A stretch of DNA of 41,626 nt, taken from contig JBNLDW010000006.1 in NCBI GenBank assembly GCA_050304615.1, positions 1-41,626 on the forward strand, in the 5' to 3' direction. Both the position numbers and the translations under genes were made by a program. Positions 7,630-15,029 of this stretch are shown here, one piece after another. Every line of letters begins with the position of its first letter. The first letter of the stretch is position 1. Source of the DNA: CBFDBF01 sp050304615. GTDB taxonomy: Bacteria > Pseudomonadota > Gammaproteobacteria > Chromatiales > Chromatiaceae. Below the pieces are notes generated by a model that ran no database searches, was not told the origin of the DNA, and worked only from the letters and a program-made list of their open reading frames with translations.

Positions 7630-8334
7630 ATGCAGCGAAAACTGACAACCTGGCTCCTCTGTTGTGTGGTGCTGGCAGCGACTACCTGTGTTGCCGTTGC
7701 TGCTAGTAGTGACCAGGAGGCCAAGATCGATGAGGTCCTGGAGGTGTTGCAGCGATTTAGCTCCATTCCGGAACGGGCCATTCCGCAGAAGTTGCTGCAG
7801 GATGCAGCGGGTATCGCCATCATTCCATCTGTGGTGAAGGTTGGGGTGGTCATTGGTGGGCGCTACGGTAAGGGCGTACTCATGCTGCGTACGCCTGACA
7901 AGCGGTTGAGCCGGCCACTATTCCTGTCGCTGCGTGGCGGTAGTGTCGGTTGGCAGATTGGTGCCCGTGCCATTGATATACTGCTGATATTCAAACATAA
8001 GAGGGAGTTGGACCTCCTGATGCAGGGGAGTATAAATATAGGGGGCGATATTGCCGTCGTTGCCGGGCCAGAGGGGAGTAAGGCCTCTGTTGCCAGCGAC
8101 GCTCAGTTGAGTGCCGATGTCTACTCCTACTCCCATAGTAGCGGTCTGATTGTTGGGGTGGCGCTGGAAGAGGCCAGTCTAACAGTTGAAGAGCAGGACA
8201 ACTCCAGTTACTACGGACAAGAGATGATCTCTGCGGAACAGATCATTGCTGGGGAGGGCGTAGATGTCCCAGCGTCGGCCGCAGAGCTGATTAAAGCAAC
8301 AGATGAATATATAAAAGGACCATCCAGTGAGTGA
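7630..8334 (+). CDS. SYLF (Ysc84-like) domain protein, exported
   Basis: A 234-residue protein with an N-terminal signal peptide (about residues 1-24) followed by a SYLF/Ysc84 actin-binding-like domain. Typical strings are AAGIAIIPSVVKVG, GGRYGKGVL, LFLSLRGGSVGWQ and GDIAVVAGPEG. SYLF domains bind lipids in eukaryotes; the bacterial role is unknown and probably envelope-associated. ATG at 7630 is preferred over GTG at 7624 because AAGGAG (7614-7619) then has a 10-base spacing. Its 3' end overlaps hisE by 8 bases, so the two are co-translated, which is odd for an envelope protein inside a his run. Confidence 0.88.
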   Translation: MQRKLTTWLLCCVVLAATTCVAVAASSDQEAKIDEVLEVLQRFSSIPERAIPQKLLQDAAGIAIIPSVVKVGVVIGGRYGKGVLMLRTPDKRLSRPLFLSLRGGSVGWQIGARAIDILLIFKHKRELDLLMQGSINIGGDIAVVAGPEGSKASVASDAQLSADVYSYSHSSGLIVGVALEEASLTVEEQDNSSYYGQEMISAEQIIAGEGVDVPASAAELIKATDEYIKGPSSE

Positions 8335-8647
8335 GATACTGCAGCGGTTGGCAGAGGTGCTAGAGCAGCGCAAGCATGCTGCCCCTGACTCCTCCTATGT
8401 GGCAGGGCTCTATCATAAGGGTCAAGATGCCATTCTGAAAAAGATTGGTGAAGAGGCGACCGAGACGGTAATGGCAGCCAAGGATGGGGCCAGCGAGAAG
8501 ATTGTCTATGAGGTGGCCGATCTATGGTTCCACACCTTAGTGTTGTTAGCCCATGAGGGGCTGGGGCCAGAGCAGGTGCTGGCTGAACTGGATCGCCGCT
8601 TTGGGCTTTCCGGTCTGGAGGAGAAGGCGAGCCGTAGCAGGGAGTAG
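8327..8647 (+). CDS. hisE: Phosphoribosyl-ATP pyrophosphatase
   Basis: A 106-residue MazG-like all-alpha enzyme converting PR-ATP to PR-AMP, the second histidine step. Metal-binding acidic residues lie in EEATE (42-46) and ExxD (Glu62/Asp65). It starts at GTG inside the end of the SYLF gene (8-base overlap). The cyclohydrolase hisI, usually beside or fused to hisE, is not in the window and must be elsewhere. tatA follows after 156 bases, a common gammaproteobacterial order. Confidence 0.95.
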   Translation: MSEILQRLAEVLEQRKHAAPDSSYVAGLYHKGQDAILKKIGEEATETVMAAKDGASEKIVYEVADLWFHTLVLLAHEGLGPEQVLAELDRRFGLSGLEEKASRSRE

Positions 8648-8803
8648 GCGTCTACTACGTCTGATCAGTGTTAGCTCTGGACAAAAAACTGTTTCAACTC
8701 AAGCCGGTACCAACCTGTGCAATAGAGAAAATTCAGGTATTATTGGCCATATAACGAAAACTTTAACGGGCACAACATAGTTGGCCCGTATCTGGAGGAT
8801 AAT

Positions 8804-9046
8804 ATGGGTTTTGGTGGCATTGGTATCTGGCAGTTATTGATCATCCTGGCGATTGTGTTGTTGTTGTTTGGCACAAAACGGCTTAAAAACATCGGTTCCG
8901 ACCTGGGAAATGCAATCAAAGGTTTCAAGGGGGCCATGTCCAGCGAGGAGAAGGACGAGGCCGAAAAGGCCAAACTAAAACAGGCCGATGATGACTCTGT
9001 GATCGAAGGTGAGTCGGTAAGGGAGAAGGATCAGGACAAGTCCTGA
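8804..9046 (+). CDS. tatA: Sec-independent translocase subunit TatA
   Basis: An 80-residue single-span protein. A hydrophobic helix (about 6-21) is followed by the FGTKRL hinge and an amphipathic helix (KNIGSDLGNAIKGFKGAM), then an acidic/Lys-rich tail. TatA multimers form the export passage for folded, often cofactor-bearing proteins. GGAGG lies upstream of the ATG. First gene of tatABC. Confidence 0.96.
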   Translation: MGFGGIGIWQLLIILAIVLLLFGTKRLKNIGSDLGNAIKGFKGAMSSEEKDEAEKAKLKQADDDSVIEGESVREKDQDKS

Positions 9047-9080
9047 ACCAGGGTGAGAGGTACTGGTTAGATAAGCGCCC

Positions 9081-9425
9081 ATGTTTGATATTGGCTTCCT
9101 GGAGATCTTGATCGTAGGGCTTGTCGCCCTACTGGTAGTGGGTCCAGAACGTCTACCTGGGCTGGCGCATACTGCCGGCAAATGGATCGGTAAGGGGCGC
9201 AGGATGATCGCCACAGTCAAGTTAGAGATCGACAAGGAGATCAAGGCCGAGGAGCTAAAGGAAATCCTGGCTGAGCAGAAGAGAAAGATGAATCCGCTGG
9301 AGGATCTAATAGAGGAGAGTTCTGCAGCTGTCACAGCGCTTAAGGGCGAGGCAGAGGCAGCGGTGCAGGAGACTGCCGATTCTCTGGATGAGTCCGATGA
9401 CAGAGATCCGCGAACCGGTGGATAG
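9081..9425 (+). CDS. tatB: Sec-independent translocase subunit TatB
   Basis: A 114-residue TatB with the N-terminal MFDIGFLEILIV helix, the GPERLP hinge and a long amphipathic/charged C-terminal region. With TatC it recognises twin-arginine signal peptides. It follows tatA after 34 bases and overlaps the start of tatC by about 38 bases. Confidence 0.96.
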   Translation: MFDIGFLEILIVGLVALLVVGPERLPGLAHTAGKWIGKGRRMIATVKLEIDKEIKAEELKEILAEQKRKMNPLEDLIEESSAAVTALKGEAEAAVQETADSLDESDDRDPRTGG

Positions 9426-10491
9426 TACATCTCAGGAGCAGCCGCTGGTCACCCATCTGGTGGAGTTGCGTGACCGTCTAATGCGGGTGGTAATTGCTGT
9501 TCTACTAGTGTTTTTTGGGCTATTTCCGTTCGCCAATGATATCTACCAGTTTGTCTCTAAGCCACTGTTAAAGGTGTTGCCCGAGGGCCATGAGATGATC
9601 GCTACTGGGGTCATATCACCATTCCTCGCACCCTTTAAGCTGAGTCTGGTGGTGGCGATTTTTATAGCTATACCATACATCCTCTATCAGCTTTGGGCCT
9701 TTGTTGCCCCAGGCCTGTACAAGCATGAGAAGCGGGTGCTGATACCTATGGTCGGCTCTAGTGCCATCCTCTTCTACATGGGTGCAGTCTTTGCCTATAT
9801 TGTGGTTTTTCCTCTGATCTTCTCCTTTATGCAGGCAACCACCCCTGATGGGGTAAATATGGCGCCGGATATTACCCAATATCTTGAGTTTGTATTGACC
9901 CTGTTCTTTGCCTTCGGACTGGCATTCGAGGTGCCCATCGCCACTATCATCCTGGTCTGGATGGGCATCACTACCCCGGATAAGCTGGTTGAAAAGCGCC
10001 CTTTCGTGATAGTTGGGGCCTTCTGTATAGGTATGCTACTAACCCCGCCGGATGTGATCTCTCAAACCCTGCTGGCCCTGCCGATGTGGCTGCTGTTTGA
10101 GATTGGTGTCATCTGTTCACGCCTAATTGCGCGTGATCAGGCCCAGCGTAAGGCGGCCGAAGGGGTGGGTATAGAGTCGCCGCAGGCAGATGTATCGCCA
10201 GCAGATAAACCACCCGCGTCTAATATGGATGCCGATATCATCGATGAGGAGCGTTACCGGCATATTAGTGAGGATGACTTGAATGAAGAACTGGCGGATA
10301 TAGAGGATGAGTTTGAGCAGCTGGAGAACAGGGTGGATGACCCTATTGATGCCAAGCTGCAAGAGGCTAACCGGCTACGGGACCTGGAGGATGAGGCCGG
10401 TGCCCGCAAGCTGCTATATGAGGTGCTGGGTGAGGGCAGTGAGGAGCAGGTCGTGGTGGCCCGGAATATCCTGGCGCAGCTTGATCTGTAG
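9388..10491 (+). CDS. tatC: Sec-independent translocase subunit TatC with acidic C-terminal extension
   Basis: A 367-residue protein. Residues 20-248 form the usual six-helix TatC core, with HLVELRDRL at 23-31 and the conserved periplasmic-side Glu in FEVP near 181. About 115 further residues follow, absent from the family's usual 250-residue length: a Pro/Ser/Asp linker, an acidic stretch (about 285-320) and a helical pair at 320-367 (LQEANRLRDLEDEAGARKLL, then EGSEEQ..ARNILAQLDL). That last segment resembles the C-terminal helical domain of FimV. Starts at 9388 or 9397 are both possible (MSPM). It is the last gene of the operon; the next gene is convergent 4 bases away. Confidence 0.95.
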   Translation: MSPMTEIREPVDSTSQEQPLVTHLVELRDRLMRVVIAVLLVFFGLFPFANDIYQFVSKPLLKVLPEGHEMIATGVISPFLAPFKLSLVVAIFIAIPYILYQLWAFVAPGLYKHEKRVLIPMVGSSAILFYMGAVFAYIVVFPLIFSFMQATTPDGVNMAPDITQYLEFVLTLFFAFGLAFEVPIATIILVWMGITTPDKLVEKRPFVIVGAFCIGMLLTPPDVISQTLLALPMWLLFEIGVICSRLIARDQAQRKAAEGVGIESPQADVSPADKPPASNMDADIIDEERYRHISEDDLNEELADIEDEFEQLENRVDDPIDAKLQEANRLRDLEDEAGARKLLYEVLGEGSEEQVVVARNILAQLDL

Positions 10492-10495
10492 CCGC

Positions 10496-10837
10496 TCAGA
10501 GCGGATTCACTTCATCCTCTTCCTGTAGCATGTCGGCCATATAGCCAAGCTCCTTGTCCAGCTCCTGACGCAGTCCTCGGCGGTCGATCAGTTTCTGTTG
10601 GGCCGCTGGCGGCAGATCCCCTAGGCTGATGACATCTTTGTGCACCAATATAAGGACTAGATCCTCCAGCACCCGGGCCAAGGCCAGATCTGACTGCATC
10701 CACTGCCCCTGGTCGGGGCCATATATGAATGAGATGATTTCCGGGGAGTCGGCAGCCAACTCCTCGCTGGCGCCTTCTTCTGGGTGCTCAAAAATTGCTG
10801 CTATCTTCCCACTCTTGTGTCGCCGTACATATGGCAT
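10496..10837 (-). CDS. Conserved small protein, annotated in relatives as tryptophan-synthase-beta-like
   Basis: A 113-residue soluble, acidic protein beginning MPYVRRHKSGKI, with the string LARVLEDLVLILVHKDVISL followed by LPPAAQQKLIDRR. This arrangement is that of a short gammaproteobacterial family carrying the misleading database name tryptophan synthase subunit beta-like; it has no enzyme domain. Molecular function unknown. It is convergent with tatC and stands alone on this strand. Confidence 0.85.
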   Translation of the reverse strand: MPYVRRHKSGKIAAIFEHPEEGASEELAADSPEIISFIYGPDQGQWMQSDLALARVLEDLVLILVHKDVISLGDLPPAAQQKLIDRRGLRQELDKELGYMADMLQEEDEVNPL

Positions 10838-10938
10838 TGCTGATTATCCTCAAATTGACTGGTCAGGCTTTATAGAGAGCATAGCAGGTTGGCGGCTGAG
10901 CACGGGGACGATGCGGTATTCGAGACCAAAATAAAGCA

Positions 10939-10996
10939 ACCCACCCCCGGATGATAGCCAACCACAAGCAGTGAATTAGAAGCTCCGGGGGTGGGT
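10939..10996. repeat. 13-bp perfect inverted repeat with 32-base loop
   Basis: ACCCACCCCCGGA at 10939-10951 pairs exactly with TCCGGGGGTGGGT at 10984-10996. It lies in the 279-base gene-free gap between two minus-strand genes and has no T-run on either side, so a repeat element or protein-binding cruciform is likelier than a terminator. Confidence 0.65.
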
Positions 10997-11116
10997 CAGT
11001 GGACACAGTTGGTATCCTAGTCAACAGTATAGTAGGTTCTGAGCCAATGCTACTGCTAGTAATCAGGCATGGGTCACAATTTTGTATACCCATACCGTAG
11101 TTTAGGAGTTTGACGC

Positions 11117-12268
11117 CTAATTGCTCCCCTTTTTATCTTGGAATAGCCTCAAAAATTTGCCGTAACCTTCGGCCTCTAACTGTTCCTTAGGAATAAAACG
11201 CAAGGCGGCAGAGTTCATGCAGTAGCGCTTCCCGGTGGGGGCGGGGCCGTCATCAAACACATGGCCGAGGTGGGAGTCGCCAATGCGGCTGCGGATCTCA
11301 GTGCGCTTGGAAAACAGCCGGTTGTCCTCGCGCTCGGTTACCGCATCGGCCTGTATGGCCTTGGTGAAGCTGGGCCAGCCGGTGCCTGATTTATATTTGT
11401 CCGTGGACGAGAATAGGGGCTCGCCGGTCACTATATCTACATAGATACCATCGTGTTTTTCATCCCAGTAGGCGTTGTCGAAAGGTCGTTCTGTGCCCTC
11501 CTCTTGGGTTACTTCGTACTGTAGCGGTGTCAGCCGCTGTTTTATCTCCGCGTTAGTGGGTTTGTGGTAGGGCTGTTCCGGTTTCTCCATAGTTTTCTGC
11601 CCCGACTGGTCGTTGCGGAACTTGGTGAAATCCACGTTGCGCTCCTCTCCCCAGATCTTATCAATAAACTGATAGCGACCAGAGTTGAAGGTATAGAATT
11701 TGTACCGGATCGGGTTCTTTTTGTAGTAGTCCTGGTGGTACTCCTCTGCCGGATAGAACTTCTTAAACGGGACTATCTCTATATTTACCGGCTTGTCGTA
11801 GCGCCCGGAGTTGTTCAACGCCTTGCGCGAGGCTATGGCGATCCTCTGCTGCTCGGCATCATGATAGAAGATGGCAGGACGATACTGGGTCCCACGATCC
11901 ACGAATTGTCCCTGGTCATCGGTGGGGTCGGCTATCCTCCAGAGGGCCTGTAACAGACCGGCATAGCTGATTACTTTGGGGTCATAGTAGACTTGTACAG
12001 CCTCGGTGTGACCGGTTCCTCCTGCAGATACCTGCTTGTATTCTGGGTCTTTCAGAGTGCCACCTGTGTAACCGGAGATTACCTCTTTTACCCCGGGTAT
12101 CTGTTCAAAACCAGACTCTACGCACCAGAAACAGCCGCCGGCAAAGGTTGCTACCGACAGGCCATCATGTATGTTTTTATCTGAGTTCATATCTTCTGCC
12201 ATAGAGTTGCTGTAAACGAATAGTAGTGACGATATAATCAAGGTGCTGCCCCATAATACCGCTTTCAT
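11117..12268 (-). CDS. msrAB: Exported methionine sulfoxide reductase, MsrA-MsrB fusion
   Basis: A 383-residue bifunctional enzyme. A signal peptide (about 1-24) is followed by MsrA (about 38-200) with GCFWC at 45-49 (Cys46 catalytic), then a linker and MsrB (about 235-372) with the catalytic Cys in RYCMNSAAL near residue 350. MsrB lacks the two CxxC zinc pairs of the common form. It reduces both S and R methionine sulfoxide diastereomers in envelope proteins (family knowledge). The thioredoxin-like domain of the Neisseria PilB fusion is absent, so an outside reductant is required. Start ATG at 12268 is chosen for GGAGGAG upstream; a TTG at 12283 overlaps that site. Confidence 0.95.
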   Translation of the reverse strand: MKAVLWGSTLIISSLLFVYSNSMAEDMNSDKNIHDGLSVATFAGGCFWCVESGFEQIPGVKEVISGYTGGTLKDPEYKQVSAGGTGHTEAVQVYYDPKVISYAGLLQALWRIADPTDDQGQFVDRGTQYRPAIFYHDAEQQRIAIASRKALNNSGRYDKPVNIEIVPFKKFYPAEEYHQDYYKKNPIRYKFYTFNSGRYQFIDKIWGEERNVDFTKFRNDQSGQKTMEKPEQPYHKPTNAEIKQRLTPLQYEVTQEEGTERPFDNAYWDEKHDGIYVDIVTGEPLFSSTDKYKSGTGWPSFTKAIQADAVTEREDNRLFSKRTEIRSRIGDSHLGHVFDDGPAPTGKRYCMNSAALRFIPKEQLEAEGYGKFLRLFQDKKGSN

Positions 12269-12440
12269 TTTTATCTCCTCCAACGTGTTTTACAGCTTGT
12301 TGAGTCCTCTGGTTTATCCCCTGCCACGATACCGCAGGAATTAAACGACTTACCAGATTATGTCATTCATCTACAACTTATACGCGGATAGATCAATTAT
12401 GGATGTTATTTTTTGCGGAAGTTTCGAAACAGGCAGCAGG

Positions 12441-14354
12441 CTACTCTGATTTGATCTCATGGTCTGGATCTTCATCTATCCGCTGAGGCAGGGAGAAGAG
12501 GTAGCCCTGTATATAGTCTACTCCAATCTGTTGCAACAGATCTACTGTCGCTACATCTTCCACATGTTCGGCAATAGTCAGTTTGCCCATTACCTTACAC
12601 ATCTCATTGATTGATTTCACTATGGTGTAGTTGACCTTGTTGGTGGTTATATCTTTTATGAATGACCCGTCAATCTTGATGAAATCTACCGGGAGGGATT
12701 TAAGGTAGGCGTAAGAGGCGCTGCCAGTACCGAAATCATCCAGGGCAAAAAGACAGCCAGCCTCATGCAGTTCGTGCAAGAATTGGCTTGCTTTGTCCAT
12801 ATTGGAAATGGCCGCGGTCTCGGTTATCTCAAAACAGATGAGCTCTGGTGGTAGGTTGTATTTTTTCAGCTGCCTGCAAATAAACGGAGCAAACAGCGGA
12901 TCATTTATGGAGAGACCTGACAGGTTGATACTGCAGAGTGATATCTCTTCGGTTAGGTCAAAGCGTCCGGCAAGCCAGCGAAAGGTATTCTGGACTACCC
13001 ATTTATCGATGGCCGGCATCAGATTATAGCGTTCGGCTGCCATAATAAATTGGTTGGGGGATATGATATTGCCTTCTCGATCCTGCATTCGCAGCAGTAT
13101 TTCGCAATGAACTTTGTTGGTCTGGATGTTTTTGGCAATGGGGTGCAGGGTCTGCCGGTAGAGCACAAAACGGCCGTCATCCAGGGCAGATTGAATACGG
13201 TTAATCCATTCGATATCTACGCGGTGCTTCAGTATATCCAGATCGTCCTTGGCGTAGATATATAGTCGGCCCCGCCCTTCTTCTTTTGCTATTTCGCATG
13301 CGGCCTCTGCCAGCGAGAGTAGCTCTGTATGGTCGACGTTGTTACCTTCAATGGAGAGCAGTCCAACGCTGAGGTTAGTCTGTAAGGGGCGATCATCCTG
13401 CTCGAAGCGATACTCCTTAACCAGATCGATCATTTTATTAGCCACTTCAACCCCGCTAAATATCTCGCAGGACTCAAGCAGCAGGGCAAATTCATCACTG
13501 CCAAGACGAGCCAGGACATCTTCTTCACGCTTATTTTTAAGTAGTAGCTGCCCAATTCGGCGGAGCATCTCGTTGCCAACGGCATGGCTGCTAATATCAT
13601 TTACTACGTGAAACTGATCCAGATCCATGTAGAGCAGACAGTGATGGCTTGATGGACTCCCCCTGTGGATCACCTTGTTCAGATGGTTTTCGAAGGCTGT
13701 GCGGTTGATCAGGCCAGTGAGACTGTCATGGGTATTTTGATAGTTTATTTTTTCTTTTAGATTATTCGTTTCAGTGAGATCTCTCAAATTGGCAGTGAAC
13801 ATGACCTTATCGTCAAGCTCCAGGCGGGTAACTGTCAGTTCTATCGGAAACAGGTGACCGTCAGCATGTAGTGCAGTTGTCTCTAAGCGAGTACCAAGAA
13901 TACTAGATGCACCAGTGGCCAAATGTTTTGTCATACCGGCATGATGCTGCGCCCTCATGCCATGCGGGATAATCAATTCAGCCAGATTGTTTCCCACCAT
14001 TTGTGACCGGCTATAGCCAAAGATCATCTCGGCAGACGAATTTACCTCCTGGACTATACCATCGCTATCAATGGTGATAATGGCATCCAGGGCCGCATCC
14101 ATGATTGCCTCGCTACGCTTTTCATTGGTAGCAAGGGTGTTAAATGCCTCTTCTTTCTTTTGGTGTTGATGCTTAAGACATCTGTATGCATAGGTGATGA
14201 CGAAAGAGCCAAACAGCCATAATATCGCTACTATCTGAGCATGGCGTGTATCGTGCCAGCTCTCAAATATGAACATCCCAGCCATAAGCATGGTCCACAG
14301 GAACATCACAATCATGATGTAGGGCCTAAATGGAGGGGGTTGTGTTGATGTCAT
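12441..14354 (-). CDS. Membrane PAS-GGDEF-EAL cyclic-di-GMP protein
   Basis: A 637-residue protein: two membrane helices (about 12-60), PAS sensor (about 80-190), GGDEF domain (about 205-365) and EAL domain (about 375-620). The diguanylate cyclase signature reads GSDEF (285-289). The phosphodiesterase signature reads E-I-L with its catalytic Glu418 kept, and INLSG, EITET, DDFGTG (539-544), KIDGSF and AEHVE are all present, so EAL activity is plausible and cyclase activity uncertain. ATG at 14354 is chosen because AGGTGG lies 5 bases upstream; the frame stays open to an ATG at 14477. The ligand is unknown. Confidence 0.9.
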   Translation of the reverse strand: MTSTQPPPFRPYIMIVMFLWTMLMAGMFIFESWHDTRHAQIVAILWLFGSFVITYAYRCLKHQHQKKEEAFNTLATNEKRSEAIMDAALDAIITIDSDGIVQEVNSSAEMIFGYSRSQMVGNNLAELIIPHGMRAQHHAGMTKHLATGASSILGTRLETTALHADGHLFPIELTVTRLELDDKVMFTANLRDLTETNNLKEKINYQNTHDSLTGLINRTAFENHLNKVIHRGSPSSHHCLLYMDLDQFHVVNDISSHAVGNEMLRRIGQLLLKNKREEDVLARLGSDEFALLLESCEIFSGVEVANKMIDLVKEYRFEQDDRPLQTNLSVGLLSIEGNNVDHTELLSLAEAACEIAKEEGRGRLYIYAKDDLDILKHRVDIEWINRIQSALDDGRFVLYRQTLHPIAKNIQTNKVHCEILLRMQDREGNIISPNQFIMAAERYNLMPAIDKWVVQNTFRWLAGRFDLTEEISLCSINLSGLSINDPLFAPFICRQLKKYNLPPELICFEITETAAISNMDKASQFLHELHEAGCLFALDDFGTGSASYAYLKSLPVDFIKIDGSFIKDITTNKVNYTIVKSINEMCKVMGKLTIAEHVEDVATVDLLQQIGVDYIQGYLFSLPQRIDEDPDHEIKSE

Positions 14355-14618
14355 TATTGCCACCTGTGGCGTGTCCATTTCGAGGATAGCTACTACCATG
14401 TGGCGGCTGTCTGAGCGGGAACTTGAGGCGGCCGTATGTTTAATCACCGTCTCCGTCCCAGGCGGGCAGTCTGGCATTACAATTGACTATTGCTGCTTGC
14501 AGCTGGCCATTTCAGCGGTCATCGTCATTTTGAGTGTATCAAACCATGGGATTTTGATAACCTCGCCATATACGCGGAATAGAGCCAACATATGTATAAA
14601 TAATAGAGGATCAGGTAT

Positions 14619-14933
14619 ATGTCAGAATTTAATGGTGTCACAGCTATCAAGGAAGCAAATATCTACTTTGACGGTAAGGTAACAAGCCGCACATTGGTTT
14701 TTCCAGATGGATCAAGCAAGACACTTGGAATCATGTTTCCTGGGGAATATGAGTTCAGCACAGCAGATAGAGAAATCATGGAGATCCTTTCAGGGGAGCT
14801 GGATGTCTTAATATCAGAGGATGAGGGCTGGAAAACGATCAAAGGTGGTGAACAATTTGAAGTTCCGGCAGAGACAAAATTCAATCTAAACGTCAAAAGC
14901 CTTACTGACTACTGCTGTTCCTATATCAAATAA
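14619..14933 (+). CDS. ppnP: Pyrimidine/purine nucleoside phosphorylase PpnP
   Basis: A 104-residue cupin of the YaiE/DUF1255 family, full length. It phosphorolyses several nucleosides to base and ribose-1-phosphate. Family strings are VTSRTL.FPDG, GIMFPGEYEF and GGEQFEVPA. ATAGAGGATCAGGT upstream supplies a ribosome binding site. It is divergent from the c-di-GMP gene. Confidence 0.93.
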   Translation: MSEFNGVTAIKEANIYFDGKVTSRTLVFPDGSSKTLGIMFPGEYEFSTADREIMEILSGELDVLISEDEGWKTIKGGEQFEVPAETKFNLNVKSLTDYCCSYIK

Positions 14934-15029
14934 TTGATGCCGGTCTGCTTGCAAACGACCAGTAAATTGGCGAGTCTGCCTAACTTAATAGGTCTGGCAA
15001 TGAGTTTGTACATATAACAAGGAGTCTAT

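Noticed and set aside
8648..8803. Missing hisI hidden between hisE and tatA
   Set aside because: 156 bases with no frame carrying cyclohydrolase motifs; hisI is not in the window.
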